From an uncultured Clostridium sp. (lineage in GTDB: Bacteria; Bacillota; Clostridia; Clostridiales; Clostridiaceae), in contig NZ_CALEVF010000238.1 in the NCBI RefSeq assembly GCF_937920395.1, positions 1 to 38,570 on the forward strand: 38,570 nt of DNA, written 5' to 3'. Of the stretch, positions 1 through 9,696 are shown one piece after another (position 1 is the stretch's first letter; each line of letters opens with the position of its first letter). The position numbers and the translations under genes are program-made. The notes beneath the pieces were generated by a model. That model worked only from the letters and a program-made list of their open reading frames with translations, was not told the DNA's origin and did no database searches.

Positions 1-98
1 AGATCATAAACTATTTCATCTACCATATGTAGTGCTCCAGAATTTACATCAATTATATAATGTTCATTGTCTTGAATAAATTTATGAATAAGTGACAA
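1..98 (-). CDS. scfB: SCIFF peptide maturase (radical SAM), N-terminus only
   Basis: Only the first 32 codons lie in the window; the gene runs off the left edge. The start is TTG at 98-96, chosen because AGGAGG (111-106) sits 7 nt upstream and the frame is open to the edge. The visible protein opens with SLIHKFIQDNEHYIIDVNSG and continues with a HMVDEIVYD segment, which matches my knowledge of the N-terminus of the SCIFF maturase, upstream of its radical SAM and SPASM domains. In the family the enzyme installs thioether cross-links between cysteines and other residues of the precursor. It follows the precursor gene scfA directly, 61 nt downstream on the same strand. The catalytic CxxxCxxC motif lies outside the window, so the call rests on the N-terminus and the neighbour. 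Confidence 0.85.
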   Translation of the reverse strand, partial: MSLIHKFIQDNEHYIIDVNSGALHMVDEIVYD

Positions 99-124
99 AT
101 TTGTTCCTCCTAACTAAATTTAAA

Positions 125-145
125 GCAGTAACCCTAAGTTACTGC
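125..145 (-). other. scfA-scfB intergenic hairpin, likely attenuator
   Basis: GCAGTAAC (125-132) and GTTACTGC (138-145) form an 8-bp perfect stem with a 5-nt loop. Read on the minus strand it follows the scfA stop by 14 nt and is trailed by TTTAAATTT, then the scfB ribosome site. The U-tract is interrupted, so I infer partial termination or RNA processing that yields more precursor than maturase message, not a full stop. Confidence 0.6.
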
Positions 146-159
146 CCCCGTTAATAATA

Positions 160-297
160 TTAGTTTTCACAAGCTAAGTTAGCTACTGTACAAGAAGTTT
201 TACATGCTGATTGACATGAATTAGCACATTCCTTGCAACCTGGTTTTTTTAAACTTTCTTTTATTGTTGCTGCATTTATAGTTTTTATATGTTTCAT
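160..297 (-). CDS. scfA: SCIFF ribosomal peptide precursor (six cysteines in 45 residues)
   Basis: This 45-codon gene encodes a ranthipeptide precursor. The protein starts MKHIKTINAATIKESLKKPG as leader, and the core holds exactly six cysteines (C21, C24, C28, C32, C36, C43) with the CKTSC block typical of the family. The length is exactly the 45 residues the family is named for. A GGAGG lies about 8 nt before the ATG at 297. The maturase gene scfB follows directly. In known members a radical SAM enzyme joins cysteine sulfurs to acceptor residues in the core; the biological role of the product is still poorly defined, with quorum-like signalling proposed. It lies next to the TIGR04086 membrane protein gene and yajC, a linkage I recall from other Clostridia. 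Confidence 0.95.
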   Translation of the reverse strand: MKHIKTINAATIKESLKKPGCKECANSCQSACKTSCTVANLACEN

Positions 298-366
298 TTT
301 CATTCCTCCATATCATAAAGTTGACGTATACATTGTATCATAGTATTCTAGCTAAATAAAGTAATT

Positions 367-735
367 TTATAAATTTATTCCAAGCATTCCTGATAAGGTA
401 CCTATACCTAAAGCGAGTGAAGTTCTCACTATTTCGCGCGTCCCAATAGCTGCACTCCCACCACCAAATACTTTAACCAAGTACAAAACTAACATGTAAA
501 CCGTAGCAACCATAATACCCATTAGCCAACCTTTTTCACCTGCTTTCTTCGCAGCAAATATAGATCCATAAAGCACACTAACTAATGTTATTACAATATA
601 AAAAACGGATGTAACCTTCATACTAGTTGGCAAAACAGTCGTTACTATAGAATAAATAACTAATATAATTAAGGTTAAAATTGAAGCCCTAAATACTCCT
701 TCTCCAGCGCAAGAATACTTCTTTTTATTTTCCAT
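367..735 (-). CDS. TIGR04086 family membrane protein
   Basis: A 122-residue protein with a short basic start (MENKKKYSC) and about four hydrophobic segments, near residues 15-36, 41-60, 70-90 and 103-122. Size, layout and position between yajC and scfA fit the TIGR04086 family of clostridial membrane proteins, whose function is unknown. I chose ATG at 735 over an upstream in-frame codon at 765 because AAGGGGGAGA lies just before it. Glycine-rich loops are seen near GGGSA. The chromosomal link to scfA/scfB has suggested a role near the SCIFF system, but nothing in this sequence shows one. Confidence 0.75.
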   Translation of the reverse strand: MENKKKYSCAGEGVFRASILTLIILVIYSIVTTVLPTSMKVTSVFYIVITLVSVLYGSIFAAKKAGEKGWLMGIMVATVYMLVLYLVKVFGGGSAAIGTREIVRTSLALGIGTLSGMLGINL

Positions 736-843
736 GTAAATCTCCCCCTTTTCTATAAATTCCAATAAAAAAATAATCTTTTATTTAAATTTAAATCTAT
801 AATATTAATTATGATTTGAAAAGGGGTTTTATTACATAATTCA

Positions 844-1134
844 CTACTTTTTCTCTACTACTTCAGCAGTATTTGAATTTATTACAGTTCCAATTCCACT
901 CTTTGATACTTTAATTTTAGTTCTGTCTGGACCACTTTCTAGTATAATATACTCATCTTGAATTTTGATGATTTTTCCTATTACACCGCCTTTAGTCAAT
1001 ACTTCATCATTTACTTTTAAATTATTTAAAAGTGCAGCATATTTTTTCTTTCTTTTGTTTTCTGGTATAAATATTACTAGATAAAATACTGCTAGCATTA
1101 ATACCATTGTAAACACACTTCCTAATTGTCCCAT
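844..1134 (-). CDS. yajC: Preprotein translocase subunit YajC
   Basis: A 96-residue protein with one N-terminal transmembrane helix (about residues 5-24, ending FIPENKRKKKY) followed by a basic cytosolic domain with the typical NDEVLTKGGVIGKI segment and a KVSKSGIGTVI stretch. This is the standard YajC layout and length. YajC associates with SecDF at the Sec translocon. The gene follows tgt in the same order as in many bacteria and has a good GGAGGGG ribosome site. It probably belongs to the ruvA-to-yajC transcription unit, about 100 nt after tgt. No secD/secF are in view; they may lie beyond scfB. Confidence 0.93.
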   Translation of the reverse strand: MGQLGSVFTMVLMLAVFYLVIFIPENKRKKKYAALLNNLKVNDEVLTKGGVIGKIIKIQDEYIILESGPDRTKIKVSKSGIGTVINSNTAEVVEKK

Positions 1135-1235
1135 CGATATTCCCCTCCTTTCAATATTTTTTTTCTAACTTATAATAAAACAATTTTCCTATAAATATAT
1201 ATCTTATAGGCTAATCATATTATAGTAACTAATTA

Positions 1236-2417
<1,182 letters not shown>

Positions 2418-2420
2418 TCA

Positions 2421-3446
2421 TTAATATAAAAACATTGCATCTCCAAAACTAAAGAATCTATATTTTTCTTTAACTGCTATTTCATACGCACCCATTATTA
2501 AATCTTTATCAGCAAAAGCACTAACTAACATTATTAGTGTAGATTCTGGCAAATGAAAGTTAGTTATTAATGCATCAACAATTTTAAACTTATATCCTGG
2601 ATAGATAAAAATATCTGTCCATCCAGATTTTGCACATACTCTTCCATTATCATCAGCGATACTTTCAAGCGTTCTATTAGAAGTTGTACCTACCGCAATT
2701 ATTCTTCCACCAGTTTCCTTTGTTTCATTTATTACCTTTGCTGTTTCACTATTTAACATATAGTGTTCTGAATGCATTTCATGTTCTTCAACTTCCGTAG
2801 CTTTTACAGGTCTAAAAGTTCCTAGTCCTACATGTAATGTTACAAAAGCAATTCTAACGCCTTTAGCTTCTATTTGAGCTAATAGCTCCTTTGTAAAATG
2901 AAGCCCAGCAGTTGGCGCTGCAGCTGATCCTTCCTCTCTTGAATATACAGTCTGATATCTTTCTTTATCTTCTAATTTTTCAGTAATATAAGGAGGAAGC
3001 GGCATCTCTCCAAGTTTATCTAAAATCTCCTCGAAAATTCCGTCATATTTAAATTCAACAATTCTACTTCCACCCTCTGAATCACTAATAACAGTTGCTT
3101 TAAGCTCTCCATTACCAAAAATAAAGATTGCTCCTATCTTTGCTTTTTTACCTGGTTTAACTAAAGTTTCCCAGTGGTTAATGTCTATTCTTTTAAGGAG
3201 TAAGAATTCCATCTTACCACCGGTTCCCTCTTTAAAACCCAGTAACCTTGCAGGCAAAACGCGAGTATCATTTAATACTAAACAATCCCCTGGATTCAAA
3301 TAATCAATTATATTTTTAAAATGTTTATGGTCTATTTCTTTTTTAGTTTTATTGATTACCATAAGCCTTGACTCATCCCTTTTCTCAAGTGGATGTTGCG
3401 CTATAAGTTCCTTTGGTAAATCAAAATAAAAATCCTTTACTTTCAA
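2421..3446 (-). CDS. queA: S-adenosylmethionine:tRNA ribosyltransferase-isomerase
   Basis: A 341-residue QueA, full length for the family. It transfers the ribosyl part of SAM to preQ1-tRNA to form epoxyqueuosine-tRNA. The sequence starts [19 protein letters not shown] and holds the family segments [35 protein letters not shown] and [17 protein letters not shown], the last near the C-terminus. It lies between ruvB (87 nt upstream) and tgt (57 nt downstream) on the same strand, the classic ruvAB-queA-tgt order. An AAAGGGTGT-type ribosome site precedes the ATG. Confidence 0.97.
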   Translation of the reverse strand: MKVKDFYFDLPKELIAQHPLEKRDESRLMVINKTKKEIDHKHFKNIIDYLNPGDCLVLNDTRVLPARLLGFKEGTGGKMEFLLLKRIDINHWETLVKPGKKAKIGAIFIFGNGELKATVISDSEGGSRIVEFKYDGIFEEILDKLGEMPLPPYITEKLEDKERYQTVYSREEGSAAAPTAGLHFTKELLAQIEAKGVRIAFVTLHVGLGTFRPVKATEVEEHEMHSEHYMLNSETAKVINETKETGGRIIAVGTTSNRTLESIADDNGRVCAKSGWTDIFIYPGYKFKIVDALITNFHLPESTLIMLVSAFADKDLIMGAYEIAVKEKYRFFSFGDAMFLY

Positions 3447-3533
3447 AATATTACACCCTTTCTTTATGCAAAAATCATTTAAAATTTATGTTCCTCATAA
3501 TTAGTATTATAAATCATATAAGTTTTTTACTTT

Positions 3534-4538
3534 CTATATCTTCTGTGGTCTATTTAAATGTTGATATGCTTTTTTAGAAGCTATTCTCCCCCTTGGCGTT
3601 CTTATTATAAAGCCCTTTTGAATTAGGTATGGTTCATAAACATCCTCAAGGGTGCCTATCTCTTCTCCTACAAAATAGGATAAAGTTTCAATACCTACTG
3701 GCCCGCCATTAAAATTATCTATAATAGCTTCAAGCATTTTATTATCTATTCTATCAAAACCTTCTTCATCTATCTCAAGCAGCTCTGAAGCAGATTTTGC
3801 TATATCCAAATCTATAATTCCATTTCCCTTAACATCGCAATAATCTCTTACCCTCTTAAGTAATCGATTTGCAATTCTTGGAGTCCCCCTTGAGCGTCTT
3901 GCAATCTCAACCGCAGCATCACTCGTAATATCCACTTTCAAAATAGACGCTGAACGTATTACTATTTCTTGTAACTCATTTTGCGTGTAATATTCCATAG
4001 CACTTAACACTCCAAATCTATCACGAAGTGGGGCAGTTAATAATCCAATCCTAGTGGTTGCACCAATTAGTGTGAATTTAGGAAGATCAAGTCTTATGGA
4101 TTTTGCAGATGCCCCTTTTCCGATAACAATATCAAGTGCGTAATCTTCCATAGCAGGATATAAAATTTCTTCAACTGATCTGTTAAGTCTATGTATTTCA
4201 TCGATAAAAAGCACATCATAATCACTAAGGCTAGTCAAAATGGCTGCCAAATCCCCCGCTCTTTCTATTGCAGGACCTGAAGTTACTTTTAAATTACCTT
4301 TCATTTCCTTCGCAATAATATTTGCAAGTGTTGTCTTACCAAGGCCAGGAGGTCCATATAAAAGAACGTGATCTAAAGCTTCATCTCTATTTTGAGCTGC
4401 TTTAATAAATATACTTAATTTTTCTTTTATTTTGGATTGACCAATATATTCTCCAAGCTTTTGGGGTCTTAGAGAATACTCAGCATCCATATCTTCTTCT
4501 GTCATGGAAGAAGTAATAATTCTTTCCTCAATATCATC
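3534..4538 (-). CDS. ruvB: Holliday junction branch migration helicase RuvB
   Basis: A 334-residue AAA+ motor that drives branch migration with RuvA. Walker A is GPPGLGKTT (about residues 63-71), Walker B is LFIDEIHRL (D114/E115), sensor segment IGATTR follows, and the C-terminal winged helix has [10 protein letters not shown] chose ATG at 4538, not the in-frame codon at 4580, because AAGGTGG lies 9 nt upstream and the longer form would overlap the end of ruvA by 25 nt; the sequence [12 protein letters not shown] is also a normal RuvB start. The start lies 17 nt after the ruvA stop. Confidence 0.96.
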   Translation of the reverse strand, partial: DDIEERIITSSMTEEDMDAEYSLRPQKLGEYIGQSKIKEKLSIFIKAAQNRDEALDHVLLYGPPGLGKTTLANIIAKEMKGNLKVTSGPAIERAGDLAAILTSLSDYDVLFIDEIHRLNRSVEEILYPAMEDYALDIVIGKGASAKSIRLDLPKFTLIGATTRIGLLTAPLRDRFGVLSAMEYYTQNELQEIVIRSASILKVDITSDAAVEIARRSRGTPRIANRLLKRVRDYCDVKGNGIIDLDIAKSASELLEIDEEGFDRIDNKMLEAIIDNFNGGPVGIETLSYFVGEEIGTLEDVYEPYLIQKGFIIRTPRGRIASKKAYQHLNRPQKI

Positions 4539-4555
4539 CATAGTATATTCCCACC

Positions 4556-5155
4556 TTAGTTCATTAAATATTTCAAACAATCTTTAATTATGTTTTCAAG
4601 TGATTGTTCATGACTTACAGCATTCATTGCCTTTTCCCCTTCTTTTTCAGAATATCCTAGTGAAATAAGCGCACCCAAAACCTCCATAAGCTTTCTATCT
4701 TCTATTAAATTCATTCCTGAATTTTGTGATAAATCTTCAGCGGTAGACTGCTCAAGATGTATTTTTTCTCTAAGTTCCAAAATTATTCTTTGAGCGATTT
4801 TCTTACCAATACCGGGTGCCCTGATTAAAGTTTTTTCATCACCTGATACAATAGCATACTTTAAATTTGTTACACTACAAATAGAAAGTAAAGATAATCC
4901 AGCTTTTGACCCAACTCCATTTATACTAATTACAAGGCTAAACATCTCTATTTCATCTTTTGTTAGAAACCCATACAAGCCTATAAAATCCTCTCTAACA
5001 ATTTGTTTTATATATAATAATACCGTTTCATTTGTTTTAGGCATCTTAGCCATAGTACTTCCAGAAGTATATATTCTGTAACCCATACCGTTATTATCTA
5101 GTACAATATAATCTTTATTAAAACCTACAAAAATGCCTTTTATATATTCGAACAT
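4556..5155 (-). CDS. ruvA: Holliday junction DNA helicase subunit RuvA
   Basis: A 199-residue RuvA of normal size. It has the N-terminal OB fold ([10 protein letters not shown] to about residue 65, including [10 protein letters not shown]), two helix-hairpin-helix motifs ([40 protein letters not shown]) and the C-terminal domain III that contacts RuvB (about 150-199). It binds four-way junctions and loads RuvB, encoded 17 nt downstream. A strong AGGAGG precedes the ATG. A candidate promoter in the 258-nt gap upstream (TTGAAT, 17 nt, TAAAGT on the minus strand) is only moderately convincing. Confidence 0.96.
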   Translation of the reverse strand: MFEYIKGIFVGFNKDYIVLDNNGMGYRIYTSGSTMAKMPKTNETVLLYIKQIVREDFIGLYGFLTKDEIEMFSLVISINGVGSKAGLSLLSICSVTNLKYAIVSGDEKTLIRAPGIGKKIAQRIILELREKIHLEQSTAEDLSQNSGMNLIEDRKLMEVLGALISLGYSEKEGEKAMNAVSHEQSLENIIKDCLKYLMN

Positions 5156-5294
5156 AATACTTCCTCCTTGCTACTTTCCTTTGGATGCTAATTATCAATT
5201 GTTATGCTTTCATTCTTATAGCAACATATATTACTTTACCACCTAAACGTTATTAATTCAATAAATAAGACACATGAAACCCAAAAAATATATT

Positions 5295-5330
5295 AAAAAG
5301 CCTTAAGAAATATAATTCATAAGGCTTTTT
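5295..5330 (-). terminator. Rho-independent terminator after the bofC-like gene
   Basis: AAAAAGCCTTA (5295-5305) pairs perfectly with TAAGGCTTTTT (5320-5330) around a 14-nt loop. On the minus strand it lies about 80 nt after the BofC-like stop codon and ends in a T-run, separating that gene from ruvA. It is near-symmetric, but no plus-strand gene needs it. Confidence 0.75.
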
Positions 5331-5413
5331 TATTAGAAAAATACATTTTTTAAAGTTTTATCCTTTTAGCAAACATACATTCTAATAGAAATAATACATA
5401 TTTTATTGATTTA

Positions 5414-6181
5414 TCATGACTTTAATAAACCCATGGCATAATCAAATGCCTTTGCAGGAGATTCAAATTCTCCATTCTCATATTCATAGCTGCCTTCAAT
5501 ATCTTTTTTAGTATCATCATCCTTGCTATACTTTCTGCCACGAATAAGATCTTCCATAAGTCCATCTTTTTCTTTTAGATCTATAATTTTAATATGTTGT
5601 AATTCTCCTTTATCTACAGATTCAAAATTATATTTTTGTTGTTTACCATCTGCCGAATAAACGTTAGCATTAAACAGTTTACTAGCTGCTATATTTCCAT
5701 TTTTATCTGTTTTATATATTGTTACCATATCGTCGTACACACCTAAAAAATACCTATTAGCTTTATAACTGTACCTATTACTATTATTAACAAAAACTAT
5801 TTCATCATTACTCATATTAAGGACTATATAACCTTGGTTTTTAAAATATTCATTGAGTTCTGTTTTAGTTTTTCTATTTAACACCTTAGAACTATTAAAA
5901 TACTTTTCAAGTACCATATTTCTTACTATATTGTCTTTATATTTAATCTTGAAAATAAATTTTGTATCTGTTGATACCCTAATCGAATTAGTTTCCACCG
6001 ATGTTTGTAGTGTGTTACCATTTTCAATTGTTTTTGATGTAAATTTTAAATATGGTAAATTACTATAAGTTTCAAGTTTCAAATCATTTTTATTCATATA
6101 ATGAATTAGAGAATAATTGGCACAAACAAACGCTATTAAGATTATTGTTAAAAGTGAATATAAAATTTTTCTATTTTTCAT
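5414..6181 (-). CDS. bofC: BofC-like forespore regulator (C-terminal BofC-type domain)
   Basis: A 255-residue protein with an N-terminal membrane anchor or signal (residues 7-30, LYSLLTIILIAFVCANYSLI) and an extracytoplasmic remainder. The C-terminal 100 residues (FLGVYDDMVTIY..., then KDGLMEDLIRGRKY and AKAFDYAMGLLKS) fit the BofC C-terminal domain pattern. The position just upstream of ruvA is where B. subtilis has bofC. There BofC is made in the forespore and restrains SpoIVB, the protease that triggers pro-sigma-K processing. A sigma-G-like promoter lies just upstream (6201-6230), which agrees. The N-terminal half is divergent and longer than in Bacillus (about 170 residues), so function by homology alone is uncertain. 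Confidence 0.6.
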   Translation of the reverse strand: MKNRKILYSLLTIILIAFVCANYSLIHYMNKNDLKLETYSNLPYLKFTSKTIENGNTLQTSVETNSIRVSTDTKFIFKIKYKDNIVRNMVLEKYFNSSKVLNRKTKTELNEYFKNQGYIVLNMSNDEIVFVNNSNRYSYKANRYFLGVYDDMVTIYKTDKNGNIAASKLFNANVYSADGKQQKYNFESVDKGELQHIKIIDLKEKDGLMEDLIRGRKYSKDDDTKKDIEGSYEYENGEFESPAKAFDYAMGLLKS

Positions 6182-6200
6182 TTTTCCCCTCCTTATTTGG

Positions 6201-6230
6201 AATTATGTCCAAACAGAAGATTATTCATTC
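6201..6230 (-). promoter_or_regulatory. Candidate sigma-G promoter of the bofC-like gene
   Basis: On the minus strand, GAATG (6230-6226), an 18-nt spacer and CATAATT (6207-6201) match the forespore sigma-G consensus GHATR-N18-CATNHTA at all but the last base. Transcription would start near 6195, right at the AAGGAGGGG ribosome site, giving a very short leader of about 14 nt. This is pattern matching only. Confidence 0.5.
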
Positions 6231-6279
6231 AATAAATTAAAAACATATCACAATTATACACAATATTTACAATAGTTTA

Positions 6280-7275
6280 TTATTTATCTAGACCTTTCCC
6301 CGAATCAGTAACATTATCTAATTGAAGAGGATATGGCTCAAAGAAAGTTTGATTAATAAGATTTTTTTCTTCAAATCGTATAGCATTTGATTTTATAACA
6401 TAAAGTGGAACACTAAACGGTATTTTACTTTCTCTATACTGCTCAATTGTATTTAAAATAAACTCTTTTTCTCTATGTGTTAGCTTATCTGAAAAATATC
6501 CCATAGATTTTATAAGTACATTTATATTAGATGTATATCTTGCTAACTTGTTAAATGCAAGGTTAAGGTTTATTTCATATTCTTTATAAACCTCATCCGA
6601 ACTTAATTCTCCATGCCTACCTATAATTCCTCCAAGTATTTTCAGTTGCTTTTGATTGTATGACATAATTAGAAGTTTGTTTGTACTATGAAATTCAACT
6701 AAATCTTCTATAAGCATAGTTTCTTTTATAACTCTAAAATTCTTCATAATATATAGCTTTGTTAAGAAATGCTGCCTTATATTATAGTTTTTAACCCTTC
6801 CATCGTCTTCAACCACAGCACCAGGAAATTTATTCATTACCATCCCACCAAATAGTCCTTTCCCTTTAACTGATGCAGAGCCCTTTTGTATACCTTTATA
6901 TATTTTAACCTCCTTAATTCCGCAAGAGGGAGATTTACTCTTTAGTAAAAAACCATCAACCTTTGGAAGTCCCTGAAGAAATTCCTCTCCAAATTCAAAC
7001 ATTTCTTTACTTAACTCCCTTTCAGTTACATGTTGCACTAATTTTATAGGTGATAATTCATCTTCCTTAACAATCCTTATAGCTTCCCTAGGGGTATCAA
7101 GTCCTATTTGAACTTCTGGACAAACAGTTATAAAGTCTACATACTCCTTTAATTTATCTACTAAATGACAACCATCCAACTGTCCATTATATCTACATGC
7201 CTCAAACCCTAAACATCTACTGACAACAACTACCGGCCTAACACTATTTATTCTTTCCTTATAAGTCAGTTTCAT
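6280..7275 (-). CDS. DUF523-DUF1722 two-domain protein
   Basis: A 331-residue protein. The N-terminal half (about residues 10-155) is DUF523: VVVSRCLGFEACRYNG, ITVCPEVQIGLDTPRE, and FLLKSKSPSCGIKEV, with several conserved cysteines that could bind a metal or cluster. The C-terminal half (about 185-320) is DUF1722, the YbgA family, with YNQKQLKILGGIIGRH. The fusion of the two is common; neither has an agreed reaction. I chose ATG at 7275, with AAAGGATG before it, over the in-frame ATG at 7293 which is part of that ribosome site. DUF1722 genes often neighbour photolyase genes; here spore photoproduct lyase is two genes away. Confidence 0.8.
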   Translation of the reverse strand: MKLTYKERINSVRPVVVVSRCLGFEACRYNGQLDGCHLVDKLKEYVDFITVCPEVQIGLDTPREAIRIVKEDELSPIKLVQHVTERELSKEMFEFGEEFLQGLPKVDGFLLKSKSPSCGIKEVKIYKGIQKGSASVKGKGLFGGMVMNKFPGAVVEDDGRVKNYNIRQHFLTKLYIMKNFRVIKETMLIEDLVEFHSTNKLLIMSYNQKQLKILGGIIGRHGELSSDEVYKEYEINLNLAFNKLARYTSNINVLIKSMGYFSDKLTHREKEFILNTIEQYRESKIPFSVPLYVIKSNAIRFEEKNLINQTFFEPYPLQLDNVTDSGKGLDK

Positions 7276-7481
7276 ATAAACACATCCTTTCAATAATTCG
7301 CTATATTTTTTATCAATTTATATATTTATACTACGTTAATATTTATCTTAAGTTACCTCTTTTTATGATGCTCGTTAATTACGTTTTTAATCAGTTTTTT
7401 ATTAATCAAGTCAAAAACATGTAAGATTGCTCTTGGTAGTATATAATGAGTTTTATAGGTTATATACCGAAAGGAGTTATT

Positions 7482-8150
7482 ATGACAATTTATAGATTAT
7501 CAAATGAATTAGTATTTCCTCACCCATCTCTTTCAGATGATGATGGTTTACTAGCCATTGAGGGAGACTTATCCCCTGAGAGATTATTACTTGCATATTC
7601 CAATGGGATATTCCCCTGGTACTCGGATGATGAACCCATACTTTGGTGGTCACCAGATCCAAGATTTATTATTTATCCAAAGGATATTCAAACCTCACAT
7701 TCCATGAAAAAACTGTTTAAAAAAAGCATATATAAAGTTACCTATGATACTCACTTTAGGGATGTTATATCTAGTTGTTCAAATCTTAGACGAGAGGCTG
7801 GCACATGGATTACAAATGATATGATTGAAGCTTACTGCAAACTCCACGAACTTGGCTACGCTCATTGCGTAGAAACTTGGTTTAATGATAAATTAGTTGG
7901 TGGACTATATGGAATAAGCATAGGAAAATGTTTTTTTGGTGAGTCAATGTTCTCTACTATGGATAATTCTTCTAAAGTTGCCTTTATTGCCTTTGGCAAA
8001 AAACTAGAAGAGAAGGGATTTTCTATAATAGACTGCCAAGTTCACACAAATCATCTTGAAAGTTTAGGTGCCATTTATATGCCAAGAGAAGAGTTTTTAC
8101 AAATTGTTGAAAAAAATATATCCAAATTGCCATTAAAGCTATCTTTATAA
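7482..8150 (+). CDS. aat: Leucyl/phenylalanyl-tRNA-protein transferase
   Basis: A 222-residue Aat, a normal length. It moves Leu or Phe from aminoacyl-tRNA to the N-terminus of proteins that begin with Lys or Arg, tagging them for ClpS/ClpAP-type degradation. Family marks are [88 protein letters not shown] and [17 protein letters not shown] chose ATG at 7482 (AAAGGAG 7470-7476). The longer in-frame ATG at 7446 lies inside a TATAAT box (7442-7447) that is probably the -10 element. It faces splB across a shared terminator. Confidence 0.96.
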   Translation: MTIYRLSNELVFPHPSLSDDDGLLAIEGDLSPERLLLAYSNGIFPWYSDDEPILWWSPDPRFIIYPKDIQTSHSMKKLFKKSIYKVTYDTHFRDVISSCSNLRREAGTWITNDMIEAYCKLHELGYAHCVETWFNDKLVGGLYGISIGKCFFGESMFSTMDNSSKVAFIAFGKKLEEKGFSIIDCQVHTNHLESLGAIYMPREEFLQIVEKNISKLPLKLSL

Positions 8151-8206
8151 CTATAAAATACACAAAAATATATTATTATAATATATAAGTTAAATATAAA
8201 AATAAA

Positions 8207-8235
8207 TCATCCTGAAAACTAGACCTTCAGGGTGA
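8207..8235. terminator. Bidirectional terminator between aat and splB
   Basis: TCATCCTGAA (8207-8216) and TTCAGGGTGA (8226-8235) form a 10-bp stem with one G-U pair and a 9-nt loop. The flanks (ATAAAT / ATTTAT) extend it imperfectly. It lies between two convergent genes. Confidence 0.7.
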
Positions 8236-8251
8236 CTATTTATATTCTAAA

Positions 8252-9262
8252 CTAAGTAAAGTATTCTATTATCACTTGATCAAAACTATTATTTATAAGT
8301 TCTGAAAGATATTTTTTTATATTCTCACTTTCAGGTTTCTTATATACATACTTAAACTTTCCATATGGACCCCATTTTAATAACCTTTTTTCTTCATCAA
8401 GATCAAGTTTAGTATTTTTAAATCTCTGCACTATAAGTTCCTTAGCAGCCTTTGTAAATCTATGTTGAATAAGTTCAAAACTTATTTCCTCATGATAATC
8501 TATAAGTGCTAATTTTAATCTTTCAAATAGCTCTTTGTACTCCTCCTGCCAATTATCATATATCATAATAGGCGCAATAATGAATCCTATTGGATACCCA
8601 GCAGCCGCTATTTTTTTAACTGCACCTATTCTCTCCTCAAAACTTGAAGTATTATGTTCAAAACTATCTATTACATACCTAGAATTTAAAGTAAATCTAA
8701 ATTTCGTGTGTTTGTTATGTTTTAGTTTTAAAAACGGATCAACATCATCAAACTTGGTAACAAGTCTGAGTCTCCCATTATCACTCTTCCCAAAAAACTC
8801 TATGCATTTTTTTAAGTTACCACTTAAATGTTCAAGTGCAATTGGATCAGTTATACTTGCGCATTCAAATGACGTAATATTAGGCAAATTAGCATCAATA
8901 TATGTTTGTATATTTTCTAAAATTTCTTCTATATTTATAAAAATTTTCATAAATGGTTTCTCGCCTTGAGTAGTTTGCAAATAACAATATTCACAATTTG
9001 CAGGGCATGAACTTGACAAAGAGAACTGGTAATCAGCAGATGGTTTACAACTTACTAATTTCTTTTGACCATTTGTTGTAAAGAGAACAGTTTTTTTAGC
9101 CGTTGCATAATTTCTCTCAGGAGTACCAGCGTCTATTACAACTTTTCTAGAATTAACTATAGGTACTTTTAACTTTTCTAAATATTCTATTGTTTTTTTT
9201 GATTCTTTATATTTTAATATTTTGGGATCTATATATGCAATATCTGGTATAAAAATCTTCAT
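8252..9262 (-). CDS. splB: Spore photoproduct lyase (radical SAM)
   Basis: A 336-residue protein that in the family repairs the thymine dimer 5-thyminyl-5,6-dihydrothymine in UV-exposed spore DNA at germination. The radical SAM cluster motif is SSSCPANCEYCYL (C86, C90, C93), with the short CxxxCxxC spacing of this family. A further cysteine in SFECASITDP (about residue 134) may correspond to the hydrogen-donor Cys141 of the B. subtilis enzyme. I chose ATG at 9262 with GAGGTG upstream; an in-frame GTG at 9271 overlaps that ribosome site. A weak sigma-G-like pair (GAATA-N18-TTTAATA) lies upstream, too poor to call. Confidence 0.93.
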   Translation of the reverse strand: MKIFIPDIAYIDPKILKYKESKKTIEYLEKLKVPIVNSRKVVIDAGTPERNYATAKKTVLFTTNGQKKLVSCKPSADYQFSLSSSCPANCEYCYLQTTQGEKPFMKIFINIEEILENIQTYIDANLPNITSFECASITDPIALEHLSGNLKKCIEFFGKSDNGRLRLVTKFDDVDPFLKLKHNKHTKFRFTLNSRYVIDSFEHNTSSFEERIGAVKKIAAAGYPIGFIIAPIMIYDNWQEEYKELFERLKLALIDYHEEISFELIQHRFTKAAKELIVQRFKNTKLDLDEEKRLLKWGPYGKFKYVYKKPESENIKKYLSELINNSFDQVIIEYFT

Positions 9263-9344
9263 TAACTTCACCTCATAATATTGTTTTATTAAATGAAGTT
9301 ATTTATACACTTATTCTGCACATAAAATTAGATATCCTAAATTC

Positions 9345-9578
9345 TTATCTAATATTGTATTTATTAATTACCTTGTTTTTTAGTTTTTTTCCCAATGTTT
9401 CGCCTAGAAATCTATCAATCATATCATCCTTAGTCGCTTTACCTTCAATAAATATATTGAATTTTTTACAAAGCTTACTTAAGTCACTTTTACTTATATC
9501 ATATGTTTTAATAAAACTTTTCGCAGTTTTAATACTAGTCATAGCAATTATTCGTTTATACATTTCATCATTAGTCAT
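9345..9578 (-). CDS. Small basic protein, SAP/Rho-N-like, function unknown
   Basis: A 77-residue lysine-rich protein (MTNDEMYKRIIAMTSIKTAK...). The middle, DISKSDLSKLCKKFNI followed by GKATKDDMIDRFL, has the short helix-extended strand-helix rhythm of SAP or Rho N-terminal domains, which often bind nucleic acid. This is a resemblance only; there is no named match that I can give. A good ribosome site, GAGGTG, precedes the ATG by 6 nt, and codon use is normal for the window, so I take it as a real gene. It lies about 80 nt upstream of splB on the same strand and might be cotranscribed. Confidence 0.7.
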   Translation of the reverse strand: MTNDEMYKRIIAMTSIKTAKSFIKTYDISKSDLSKLCKKFNIFIEGKATKDDMIDRFLGETLGKKLKNKVINKYNIR

Positions 9579-9659
9579 ATTTGCACCTCAAATTTTTTAT
9601 TTATCAAATACATTATATCATCTTAAACAACATCAATAAATCAATTATGATTAAAAAAT

Positions 9660-9696
9660 AATAATTAGGTGTAGTATATTCCTACACCCAATTATT
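9660..9696 (-). terminator. Terminator after the DUF4153 gene
   Basis: GGTGTAG (9668-9674) pairs with CTACACC (9682-9688), extended by AATAATT/AATTATT across one mismatch. On the minus strand it starts at the DUF4153 stop codon and ends in TTATTTTTTAA. Confidence 0.8.
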
